Positions 1 to 10,900 of a stretch of DNA of 64,000 nt are shown here, piece by piece. The notes below the pieces were generated by a model, which did no database searches, had not been told where the DNA came from, and worked only from the letters and a program-made list of their open reading frames with translations. Source of the stretch: Clitopilus passeckerianus. Taxonomy: Eukaryota; Basidiomycota; Agaricomycetes; Agaricales; Entolomataceae. The position numbers were made by a program, and so were the translations under genes. Where the stretch lies: positions 372,001 through 436,000 of the forward strand of contig CALYLX010000066.1 of assembly GCA_944990035.1 (NCBI GenBank). The letters run 5' to 3'. How positions within the stretch are numbered: position 1 is the stretch's first letter; every line of letters begins with the position of its first letter.

Positions 1-544
1 TGTGGGTTCCTTGGGTACACCTTTGCAAGAATAACTGACAGATCGACATCGTCACAGGGAATACGATTTCTACAACTTCAACACAATGGGTGGAAGTGGC
101 AACATCACCATCACTACCTACGTCAATCCCTCGTGGAATGCAAATGGTGGTGACCGCCCTCTTGGCTTCGCCGTCCAGCTCGACTCCCAAGATCCTAAGC
201 CGTCTTACTTCTTCCCTCCTTCTGCACCTGGAGGCCTCCCGGCCACCTGGGGCGGCCCAGATGGCTTCGTCGCCAACAACGTCGTCAGTGTTCCCCAGTT
301 GTTTACTGGCATTCAACCTGGCAAGCATACACTCAAGGTAAAGCAAGACTGCGCTGCTATAAAGTGACATGCTAACGCCTATCACAGATTTGGATGATTG
401 AACCGGCCGTTGTTGTCCAGAAAATTGTCATCAGTAAGCATCATCACACCAGGATGGGAACGACAGGACTGACAACAATTCTCAGATGCCGGTGGAGTGC
501 AGCCCAGCTACCTTGGACCGCCGGAAAGCAGAATCATCTCTTAA
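1..544 (+). CDS. GH115 xylan alpha-1,2-glucuronidase, C-terminal end (partial)
   Basis: This is the last part of a secreted GH115 enzyme, a family that removes (4-O-methyl)glucuronic acid side chains from xylan. Exons run from about 58 to 341, from about 389 to 433 and from about 485 to 544, joined by GT-AG introns, with a TAA stop at 542-544. An upstream intron probably fills most of bases 2-57. The translation reads GSGNITITTYVNPSWNANG, then PGKHTLK, IWMIEPAVVVQKIVI and GGVQPSYLGPPES. This is the typical beta-rich C-terminal domain of fungal GH115 proteins, including the conserved PSYLGPPES end. Family members are close to 1000 residues, so roughly 85 percent of the gene lies left of the window. 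It converges on FES1 with about 200 bases between stop codons. The family call rests on remembered family sequence and is fairly secure. Confidence 0.85.
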
Positions 545-748
545 AATTGCGGGGAATAGCGTCAATTAACTTATTCCTATTAAGTCCGAACGTTCATATA
601 GTCTAATTCATGGCTATTACAATCCTTTTCATGTCGCTCATTTTATTTATTCTTGACTTTGTTGATACCATCTGTCAGTCTCAACGCGCCCTGGGCCTGA
701 ATCTAGACCGTGATTAATTTCAGAAATCAAAGTTTACAATACGAATTT

Positions 749-2102
749 CTAAACGATGCTGGAGGTCAACTGCTTCAATTCATCGAGGTCGAGGCTCCAT
801 TTATCCGCCAGCGCTTCATCCCCTTCTCGCTGCTGTTCTTGTGCCATCCATGCACGTAAAGCGTCTTTACTTTTTGGGTCGATGCTGCCTTTATTCAGGA
901 CAAGGTAGGTATGAAGGAACCTGCCAGGGAAGCGATGTCAGATCACTGCGCAAGGCCGACAGGATATTGACGCACCTCAAGCTGTGCTCCTCAAAGGTAG
1001 GGTCGGGATCGGTTTCATCGCCATCTTCGCCATATGGTAAAGGTTCAACCAGCCCAGATACAACGGCGTCGAGTATGCCATGCTCTTGAACTGCAGCTAC
1101 AGTTGTATCGCAAGTCACAGTTCGTGAGGGATCTTTGATTTGTGCGGCATGAGTGTTGTCGTATACAGGCTCTGCTGGCTGAGCTGGTGATACCGCTGAA
1201 GGGAGATGCACGTTGGATGGGACTGAGGAGGTGGAAGTGTTGATTGTGGGTAGGATGAGGGCCCCTAACATGAAGAGAGTTTTTCGGCGGACGTTGATTT
1301 GTGGATCTAGTATGAGTCGAGATGAGTTTTTGTTTATAAGACGAAGCTGAGAACTTGAGACATGCCTTGAAGGGCTTCTCGTAGTCTTGACCATCCGTCA
1401 ATATTTGGGTTGCTCAATTCACGGACCGCAGGTGCGTTATGCTTCAGGAGACCTGAAATTGCATACATTGCCTTTGATCTTGTTTGGAGGGTCGAGGACG
1501 GAGATGGTATTAAGAATGACATCAGTGCAGGCAGAGGGTCTAATGCCATGTACTGTGAAGGATGTCAACCACCTCGATACGTATTCCAGGTTTTCTAAAG
1601 GGTATTTACTGCATCCTGGGCTTTAGGATTATTCTGTACCGCAGTTCCAGCCACCCAGAGAGCCTGAGTTTTAATAGGCAGACTTGACTTCTCCGAAGTG
1701 ATCAAGGAGTGCAAGGGCTCCCAAAGCTTCAGCTGTTCGAGATCTAGCAAAGATAGGTCAGTCAATTCATTTTGAATGCAAGAAAGTCTACTTGCTTGTT
1801 GCATTATCAATCTGTTCGATCAACTGTATAGGCATTAGCAATCTTCAAACGAACAGGCTTCACGGTAAGAAACACACCATTTCCAGATTATCCAGAGCAT
1901 CAACCCTGTCATCTTCTGTCCGGCTGGCGTCCGTAGCAATTTGCATGTTCTCCTTCATCATCTCCGCATCCGACTTGCCCAATAGCATGTCTATGACACC
2001 GGAATCTAACGGTTTTCGTTCACCGGTCGACTGTTGAGCCTCAGCGCCGGCATTTTGATCTGCAGCAGAGTTTTCTATCGACCATCGTAGCAAAGACTGC
2101 AT
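749..2102 (-). CDS. FES1: Hsp70 nucleotide exchange factor Fes1
   Basis: Fes1 is a cytosolic armadillo-repeat protein that releases ADP from Hsp70 and helps triage misfolded proteins. Six exons (2102-1878, 1823-1796, 1743-1610, 1552-1366, 1306-976, 920-749) join in phase to give 358 residues, a normal length. The start MQSLLRWSIENS is the Fes1 signature. It is followed by DDRVDALDNLEM, LKLWEPLHSLI, KTQALWVAGTAVQNNPKAQ and ALDPLPALMSFL, and the protein ends LKQLTSSIV. Two introns, 1795-1744 (GCAAGT donor) and 1365-1307 (GCATGT donor), keep the frame only as GC-AG introns. The nearby GT alternatives throw the reading out of frame. The gene converges on the GH115 gene. Its promoter lies in 2103-2873, where I could not identify a convincing heat-shock element. 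Confidence 0.95.
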
Positions 2103-2873
2103 CTCTTTGGTTAACGTGAGTTGGGAGGAATACGAAACTGTAGAATGGCCAAATCCAAGAGTTTATCAAGCGCCTGACGCGGTCTTTCTTGGACTTGCGC
2201 GAACTCGGCAGAACGTGCTCGAAATTAGCGATCATGTGACCCAGAGAAGAACTGAACTGGGCGGTGAATTTTTCTTTTTCGAACGGCGACCTTGCTCTTG
2301 CCCTGGACGTGGATTCTCTACGATTGTAAGTATTTTTTGCACAATTTGGGGTTTCAACGTGATGATCCAACGATTATACCATACTTTACCACATTCCGAA
2401 TTCTATGTGGAACCTTTTATCGATTTCAGCCTTGTCTGATTTTTTTTTTGCGTTCGTCTGCGTTTTTATCACGTACTGACTCAAATTTCCTCAGGGTTTC
2501 TCTTTTCTTTCTAGCTTGATCGCGCGTTATTGCCAGCTACGTGTGGTAAGTCTTATCCTCTTCCCGTACCATGAACGCACACAACCTTTCGATGCTTTTG
2601 ATGAAATTTTCTCGATGGGCGGACACGAACACATCTCTGCCTACACCAAAGTCTCCTGTGTACAAAATGGGGATTGGGTGGGGATGTTTGTTGAAATGCA
2701 TCGAATACCTGATTCTTCATTTAATTCAGCCTTTTTGCGAATAATATTTGAGCTCCTGCTGACTCTCACTTCCAGGTTGTTGCAAGCTTTCACGCGTTGT
2801 AATTCGTGTATATGTGTACAGTAAATGTCTATTAGATGATGCACTTAAAATGAAGAACACAACTGAAAAGAAA
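2103..2873. other. Intergenic: FES1 promoter side and 3' end of next gene
   Basis: No reading frame here resembles a conserved protein. Open frames on both strands (for example 2107-2439 plus and 2041-2370 minus) overlap each other and lack recognisable motifs. The stretch should carry the FES1 promoter and 5' UTR and the 3' UTR of the membrane protein gene. T-rich tracts lie near 2270-2290 and 2440-2520. Confidence 0.5.
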
Positions 2874-4566
2874 TCATGACAATCCGTTCCAAACTCCCAA
2901 TCCTGCAAAGAACACCATGAGTGAAACAAGGGATCCGGTATACACCACCGCCGGTACACCAAATCTTGGCAGCACCAGAGATGTGTGTAGAATGGAATGG
3001 AAGAAGTGAATGAATGCGACAATGGGGAGAGTTATAAACAGAGGGGTGTTGGTCCGTGGAATCTCCTCTTTGAAAGAGGGGATGCCTATGTGCAGAACTG
3101 GAGGAAGGACGACCAACGTTGAGCGCATATATGCATGCGAGACGAGCAATAGGCTTCCAAGGGACATGAATAGCGCGTTTATGCGGTGCAAACAGGACAG
3201 GAAGACGGGTATAAGCTGGAAAGATGCATTGATCGATGGTGGGACCTCGTAGACGATAATCTAGACACTCACGATGACAGGTAGTCCATACATTTCCTCC
3301 AGCTCCTCCCTTGCTCTCATCGCAATGAGCTCGTCAATATCTTGGTCGACTTGCTCTCTCAAAGCATGTTCCATCTCTCTTTGCCTTTCCCTCCCAGGCT
3401 TCCTCATCAACAAAGGCTGCCTCTCCCCATCTTCGTCCAGCTCTCCTGCCTGTCCATAGACATCATCCTCCACCTGCTGGAGGAACAGCTCCACCGTGGT
3501 CTGCCTCCTCTGCTCACTAGACCCCGAGTTCTCGCTATCAGTAGGAGGGTTGGGTGAGTTTGACAAGCTCCGGTCTCGGTGACTCTCTCTGGGAGAGGGG
3601 GTCGAGGTAGACCGGAGAATCTCCAGTGGTGTCGTCTCGTTTTTCCTGCGGGTAACATCGCTCGAGCCTCCATTTACAGATCCTATTGTTTCCGGGTCCT
3701 CTGTGTGGGGTTGAACGGAGACGAGAACGTCGCTGTAGAGCCCAATGGCTTCGTAGCCCTGTTTGATTGCTACCACTGCTTCTGCAAATGCCCAGCCAAG
3801 AGCAACCCACCAGATCCTCCTGAAGGAAGGATCGGCGGTGGTTGGACAAGCTAAGAGAGAAAGCCGAGGGATTTCAAGGAGGTTGAGGGAGGAGATCCGA
3901 AGAAGTAGAGACACTATTGTTTGTATGAGGGTGGCTGCTAGTGTCGTAATGAGCGTCGAAGTTGAGCGCAATGGGGAAATTAGATATGAGATGAACGCAT
4001 ATACTGGGTCCTGCAAGATATAGAAGAGGGACCACAGGGAAATCGATACGAGGAATTCTGGGATCGGTGAGGGGAAGTAGGGCATGTACAGGGGTGGCCG
4101 TCTTGTGTCTTGCAATGGGTATAGCAAGTATGGCAGAGCTGCAAGAACTGGGAAAGCAATGGCAAAAGTTAACGGTACGGTGCCATATAGGAGTATCAAT
4201 CGTCTGTAGGAACCTTGAAAGGGTATGAGGATGAGCGTATAGTCGCAAAAAGTGAGAAACAGCAGACATACCTCGATACAATCCGTGCTCCTCGAGCTCC
4301 TCCTCCAATTCCCTGTCCATTTCACTTGAATCGTCACTCAACGATGCACCTCCAAGGTATCTGGGGACTTCTTCATCACTTTGCGAGAAATCCATCATAC
4401 CGTCCTCGGGCACGCGGTCGAGGGAGGCTCTATGCCGTTCAGGACTATTCCTGAGTGATGACCTCAGACCACCAGTGGGGGATGCCGTAAACAGTGGTTG
4501 TCCTTGTTGTCCCCCTTGTCCTTGACCTCCAGATGCCGCCCACGCTTGGATATCAAATGGAGTCAC
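2874..4566 (-). CDS. Multipass membrane protein of unknown function (N-terminus unresolved)
   Basis: I do not recognise this protein by name. Exons 4566-4272, 4213-3273 and 3215-2874 join in phase through GT-AG introns of 58 and 57 nt and encode about 525 residues. The order is an acidic, disordered start (PRYLGGASLSDDSSEMD, then RELEEELEEHGLYRG), four hydrophobic segments (one is ILLYGTVPLTFAIAFPVLAA), a charged serine-rich loop of about 150 residues, an acidic helix (REELEEMYGLP), and three more membrane segments up to GVWNGLS. The layout suggests seven transmembrane helices with a large hydrophilic loop between helices 4 and 5. The codon at 4566 is GTG, and the frame stays open upstream without an ATG to a TGA near 4690. 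A 5' exon is therefore missing. A candidate ATG lies near 4990 (MDPGLRDLSVVNTPS). Confidence 0.7.
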
Positions 4567-5598
4567 GCAATCTGAGCAAGCTCCGTAACCAAACGTTTTG
4601 GCTGAATGAAGCCCGACGATCTTGGTGGTGCTGTGAAATGCAGAGCTGCAGGTGGCTGATGAATGCGGGCTTTGTCATTGCCGTTATGATGCTGAACTTT
4701 GAAGTTTGCTTCCGGATGCGCACTGGCATGGCCAATGTCTGTGGGTTGCGACGAGCTCCTCTTGTTGTTTTGCCATGGTCGTTGAAAGGTTGTTACAACC
4801 ACGGTCCGGATATGTGCTGGCATTTCTGGCTTGAAATAGCTAGCTTCTTCGCTCTTCGCTTCAGTCTTGCCTCAGGATGTTGATGCGTATGGACTGTGTA
4901 GTCGAGACTACCTGGTCCTTTTTCAACCGTACGATGTGGTCGGGTAGATGGAGTATTAACTACGCTTAAATCGCGCAATCCGGGGTCCATTGTAAATCTA
5001 GAATCATCAGATTGGTGGGAGTTAGGGGCAGTACCATTCCCTTGTTTGATCGAAGATTTCCAGAACTCAGATATAAGCGTACAGCCGCAGCTTCTCCCAT
5101 TCATTCATTTGTTGCCTACAGCTTACTGAACAATTCGACTGCTACTGCAGCAAGCAGTGAGCGGCAATGGAACAGCGTTTGACGAAATTCCGAGAATCTC
5201 ACGTTCAAAACGTAGAGTAGATAGGAATATTGCGATCAAAAAACATACCCTGACAGGTCTGTAGTCAAATAGTGATCGTCATCTGAGAGAATGTTCAAGA
5301 ATTGGTGAAATTGTTTGCTTGCATTCATGCAAGAATTAGGTTGTGACATACGTATGATATAGAAATTGGTTAAGAGGTTGAAGGTGAACTGACAATGTGT
5401 CAGATATTCGTTTAATTCTAAAACACAAGACAGAGCGCCGAACATAAAAGCATAGTAGATGCGTAAGTCAACCAAAGAACACTATTGGCCGTCCTTGTAT
5501 GAGTCATGGATGATAACATGAAAAAACCCCAGGTAAAGCAGAGAAGCAAAGAAATAAGAACGGTTGGATGCTTGCTTGTAAATGCCCAAACCCACAAA
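4567..5598. other. Upstream region: probable missing first exon(s) and promoter
   Basis: This stretch should hold the 5' exon or exons of the membrane protein gene and the 3' UTR of the next minus-strand gene. A minus-strand frame beginning with MDPGLRDLSVVNTPS near 4990 and a linked stretch (TFGYGACSDCVTPFD, about 4605-4560) look protein-like. I could not join them with confident splice sites. The part from about 5110 to 5598 shows nothing I can support. Confidence 0.35.
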
Positions 5599-7933
5599 TC
5601 ATGCACGAATCCTCCACCCATCGCCTTTCCGGCTGATCTTCCCTACCCCGCCGAACCCTTCCCGAACAACCAGCCACATACCAGTGCTGCAGACTACGTC
5701 CTTGATCTCCTCCGCAGTAAGCGTTGTTCCAGGCCATTGGGAGGGCGGAGGCCGAACGCCTGGTGGGCCTAAAATTAAAGGCGGGTAAGCGACATGAATT
5801 GAAGTGAGGCAATTTAAAGGGTTTGCTTACCCATCGGACGTTTCACAACTCCCATTCTCTCAACCTCAATGTCTGGCAGCGGGAATGGCACCTTCAGCAT
5901 GCCGACCACCTTTGGATGATGTGGTGTTGGCGAGAGCGTCCCGACCTTGATTCGTAGCACTTGAGGGGGTGTAGGTGGCTGGTGCGCACTTCCATTCCTC
6001 GAGCTGGGTCGATTGACGGAAGTATCCGACGAAGTGGACCTCAAGCCCTGCCCTGTTCGACGGATCTTCAGGGTACAAATCCATGGCGTCTCAGAGTCCT
6101 CAGGATCACTGTCCTCTCCATCATCTATTAGAGTACCATCCCCTTCCCGCACAGCGCCTTCCGGCGACCTTCTCATGTAAGGAGAGTTATGGCCCTCTTC
6201 ACTCGCGCTGGCGTTTGTGCCGACACTATGATGCGAAGCGACGCTGAGGCGCTTATTCCTGGTCCTCGGAGAAGGCTCGAAATCCTTTTCTTTGACGCCC
6301 TCTTCGTTGACGGGGATAGCACCAAAACCGGAAACCTTCCTGCTCCTCGTACTCCTTGTAGTTCCAGGTCGCCTTCCCATCTCCTTCTCCTTGGAGGGTT
6401 TCTTATTGCTCCGCTTCCACTCAAACCTGACTTCCACTCCCTCTTCAACAGGACCAGACCCGCTTGAAATATTGCTTGCCCTTTTGCATGACGCACGACA
6501 GAGAGGAGACCGCCATTGTCCTCCTCGTCAGCCCGTTGTTTAAACCACCTCCGCACGAACCACACGTACATCAATGCACGGGCCGCCTTGTCTAGATTGG
6601 AAACATGGAGAGGTGCTGGGGGGACAGTAGAGCTAGATGGGGTGTAGGAGAAGGAGAGGGTCGGCTGGATGCCCAGGACAGGCGGACGCAAAAGCTTCTC
6701 GTCTTGACCAGTAGCTGAACCAGTAGTGGATGGGTTTGGAGAACCAGGAATGGGAGTAAGATCTATCGAACTTCGTCTAGCTCCGAATTCTTGGCTTGGA
6801 ACAGTAAGTCCCAGTCCAATGTTCGATCGCTTACTTGGTGATGCAGAACGATCGCGTATGGGGGCCAAGAGTGATGACACAGGTCTTATCGTCCGGCGAG
6901 CCTGAGGGGTAAGCTGAGTTGGGGTGGGAGCAGCTTCTGGGTTGGGTGTGCTTTGCGTAGGTGTTTTCGTACTGTACGGACCCAACGGCGAAGCCACAGT
7001 TGTTGGTGATCCAGGTGGAGCGCCTTCCTTGCCCTTTCGGAACATTTTCCCAAAGATATTCCGTTTGGGTTCAGCTAACCCCCTCTGCTTAATTGCAGGC
7101 ACAGATGGGCTGGACTCGCGTTGGAGAGATGGATTCGACCCTTGGTTAGATGATGCAACGGAGTGACTATGAGTAGGACGGAAGTGAGGTCGTGGATGAC
7201 GCAGCGGTGGTGGAAGTAGGATCGGGTGTAACAGGTCTGGAAGGTTTAGCATGTCGATTCCGTTCACCCCAGACCTCGACCGGTTCCAAAATTGCCAAAT
7301 CGATTAGTTCGATACCCCGTCGTTGGAATTTTGCGATTTTTGCATCCGTGCCCGCATCAACGATGACGTTCGTCATGACATTGTGAGCTTGGAGATTGTA
7401 CAACGGAATGATAGTGCGACGACCAGACCCGGTGGTAGATGTAGACGCCAGAGATGCTGTTGAGCCATAGCTAGATGCTTCCGACCGATTGGATGATGTC
7501 CGAGTCAGTGTGGAGGTGGAAACCGGAGTATCAGGCTCAGAGTCAATGGAGGGTCGTTGGCTAGGTTGGGCGGGTGGTACAAGCTGAACCTGCAGGTTCA
7601 AAGGGTGATTGGACTTTGCTGGAGGAGGTCGGACGAAGATGAAGGTCTAGCAAAAGATCCAGGTCAGCCAAGGTCATGTGCAAAGGGGCGGATACATTGA
7701 GCGTATGAAAGGGAAGAGAGAGCACAGACCTCGTTTGCACCCTTGGTCTTTCCTTTCTTTCCTTGACCCTCCTCATCCGACGGCCTTCCGTCTATCTTTT
7801 CAGCTTCACATTCAGCTTCCTGTTCCTCTACGGTGTTCACCGGATTGAATGACGGCTGGCTTGTGGGCCCATTGCGTTCATTGGCGCCAGGCAAATGCAG
7901 AGACGGCAAGAACGACGTGAACGACGTGAACAT
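5599..7933 (-). CDS. Conserved fungal protein of unknown function, Pro/Ser-rich
   Basis: The product is not recognised. Exon 1 is 7933-7730 (MFTSFTSFLPSLHLPG) and exon 2 starts at 7646 (TFIFVRPPPAKSNHPL). The later part runs to 6497, then 6440-5831 and 5768-5599, with introns of 83, 56 and 62 nt. Segments that look constrained are IIPLYNLQAHNVMTNVIVD followed by AGTDAKIAKFQRRGIELIDL; then AALMYVWFVRRWFK-like text, GVEVRFEWKR, and a C-terminal block TAEEIKDVVCSTGMWLVVRE with GFGGVGKISRKGDGWRIRA. The linkers are rich in Ser, Pro and Thr and probably disordered. Between about 7290 and 7100 the frame changes (from the 7167-7601 frame to the 6173-7267 frame), and I found no single clearly best intron. 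I see no signal peptide or membrane segment, so an intracellular protein is likely. Confidence 0.65.
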
Positions 7934-10900
7934 GGCTTATAAAACAAAGCGCCCCTCCGCCGAATCTAGTGACGGTCAGTGATTTATTAATGTCGCATGA
8001 GAATACTCAGCCCATACCGTTCGATGGCTGCTATTTGTATCACGTTGGCTTGGCGCTTTATCCAGCAATCCGCAGCTACCGAGTACAGTACCGACGCAGT
8101 CCAACAAAGATCCGTATTGTAGCAATTATGGCGGCGTATCAGTTGTCGGATTAAAATCTGATTTTCTTGCAGGTTCAACTGAGAATAAAAGGCTGGCGAT
8201 TGGCTTGCGTGACGGAAATGGAGTTTTCCACTTTGCATGGGTCATAGCTTACATAGTCACCCGGGTTTCATAACGCGGTCATTCGGCCCCCGCCAGTTCC
8301 GTCCTTTCTCTTGCTGAAACTTCGGTTTTGACTCCAGGTTTCGACGCATTTCTCGTGCTGTTGAAAACGCTGGAAGAATCAGCATCTTACCTGCCAGACG
8401 CGCAGCCAAACTCGCTGGTGACAACGCCAATCACACCTGTCTACTGACCATCCAAGCAATCTACGCGTCTAAACTCGCGCCCATCTTGCCCTTGCTTGCT
8501 CATCTGCCTAGCCAGACGTACCTGGGCCTCCCAATATAAAAATGGTGGCCTCAATTGCGAGTGTTGTGCGGATAAACGGCAACATTCGGCATTGCCTGAT
8601 GGTTCTGATCTGTCATCTCGAGCTCGTCAGCAATCTCTCCCATCTGTAAAGGTGTCTGACGCTCACCCAGTCTCCAGCCTGGCCAGCCCTTGCAGCTGTC
8701 GCCGGATATTCAGCGCTTGCTAGCCGCCCCCTAGAATCATGTGGTTTGACGGGTCATTTCGGCTGAAATTCATTGATCCTGCATCTAGGGTGTCCAAGAG
8801 TAAATGCTCATGTCAGTAATCAGAGGCAGCCTCAAGACTGGACAAGGACAAAAGGTACCTCACCTCGACCGTGGGTCTGTCGCTGAGGTCCAGTTCAGCC
8901 CCCCTATGATAAGCCAGTACGTTTCTATTCTTGACTGTTGATCAATCGCCACCAACATGTGGCAGAAGACGTCTAACCATGTTACTTTTCATCAAGCTCG
9001 ATTTGATGCGCAGAGCCCACATAACTCAAGGTTTCTGCACAATATGTCGAATACGACAGGCGGAGTGGTCTCGGTAAATGAATTCCGCTGTGGCTCTCAG
9101 AATTAATTAGGGCCTCGGAGCAGAGCAGCCCAAAACGACTGCTCCCGTAGGCAATCCATGTGGCGCAATGGGCTGTTTGGGCAGTTCTGATGTTCTTACA
9201 TTAAAAGGACCTTCTCTGAATGAATTAGATCTGTGAAAGAACGCCTAAACAGTTCTTTCGCGACGAGGTCGGAACGTGGTGGTGACTGCGTCACCGCAAC
9301 AGTGGCTCATCCTGTATTGGTTAGGCGCGGCCACTTGTCTTCGAAGGCACACCCCAGAAGCCTCCGCCACTCGACTTCGCGGGTCTGCTGATGAAGAACC
9401 CCTTTCGTGCAGGCAGCAACGGCCACAATGCAACCCTTTATTCGCTGCAGCAGTGTCTCCGTGTTCATAAATGATGTCAGATCTCTTTTTGACAGGTAAT
9501 TTCGACAGACAGACAACAGCTGCTTGACTGGGACCCCAGAACGCGTGTGTAAACACCCTCGATCCAACATGGATACTACCGAGGTTCTAACTGCGTGAAG
9601 AGAATTCATTGGCCACCAATCCAAAAGATCGCTCGAAAACTATCAAGGCGTTCGTACTTTCGCAGATGTAGATCCTCGTAATCTATGGATCGGCGAGGTA
9701 GGTGTCGCAATCGTCGATCTGTTACCATCAGGATTCACCGGCTCCTGGGACCTCGCACCACACCGTTTTCCGTACGGGCACTTACGGCGCTGGAGCCGAG
9801 ATAGGATGCCCTTTGTGTCGTGTGCCTCCACGACCCTTCAGACGGCGCCTCGCATCTACATCTCCTGCTTAGATTGCCGATAGATTTGGGGATCTTTCTA
9901 GGATAGAATATTATCAACCAATCTCCAGTTATTGTAAATAATCTTCACAGCTCATCATGGGAATTCTACTCTGCTTTATCGCTAGGCCTCCCCTAGTAAT
10001 CGAATATTCTGTCCAAGAGCCCCTTGCAACACGTTTCTACTGAGTGATCTTGCATTGCGTCAGCCAAATGATCTAGGCTAGGCTAGAACGCCAGAGTCGA
10101 TCTGCATCCTCCCAGTATGCTCGGAAAAATCCTATGCTCTTCGATCCTTCATTACAATGCAGCGGGATCGGCTGAAGCCGTTGTATTAACACTACAAACT
10201 AGCAACACGAAGTCATCCATGCTAGTTGCCACAACTGGATGGCTCAATGATCGCCGATATTCGCACTTCAGGGACACTCTTGGAAGTATCAGCGGATGAC
10301 ATCGAAAAAGAACTCATCTCTTACTTCATCTCCGGCTCGACGAGCTCAGAACAATTGGCAAAGCGCTAGCAACATGCCAGACACCACTGATGGGCCACAC
10401 CCCACAACGTAGCCGCGGGAAAATATCCCATACACTCGTCATTGAGCTTTGCAACCCGACTCCGCAGCGAGCAATCGCACTCGAAGTGTGTTGAGTGTTC
10501 GAAATAATCCCAAGATGGCAGTGTTATCATCAAGAAATAGTTACCGCCCTTGATCGGGGAAACATTCACCTTATTCTCGGCCAGCAGCCATCATCGAATC
10601 GGACAGCTTGTGTGGAACTTTGGATGTGCATGTCGCTTTCTGTGTCTCGTTCCGGCAGGCGATCAACTTCTAAAGATCGTCGCTCGTCCTGATTCAGGCA
10701 TGTAACAGTTATGGGACCTGAACCACCGCTTTCAACGACACTCGTAGAACTATCGTCCAGACCTTCCATTCCGCACACAGAGGTCTCTCCAACACGCACA
10801 ATTGGAATGGATACTCGCCGTTCGGAACATACCGCACTGAATGCGAGGAGCTGGAGCCAATAGTGAAACCTCGGCAGCAATTCAGCTTTCTTCCGGTCTT

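Noticed and set aside
2103..2873. Heat-shock elements upstream of FES1
   Set aside because: Only imperfect TTC/GAA combinations with wrong spacing were seen, so no site is claimed.
3274..3854. Plus-strand open frames over the membrane protein gene
   Set aside because: They are antisense shadows of a well-supported minus-strand exon and have no motifs of their own.
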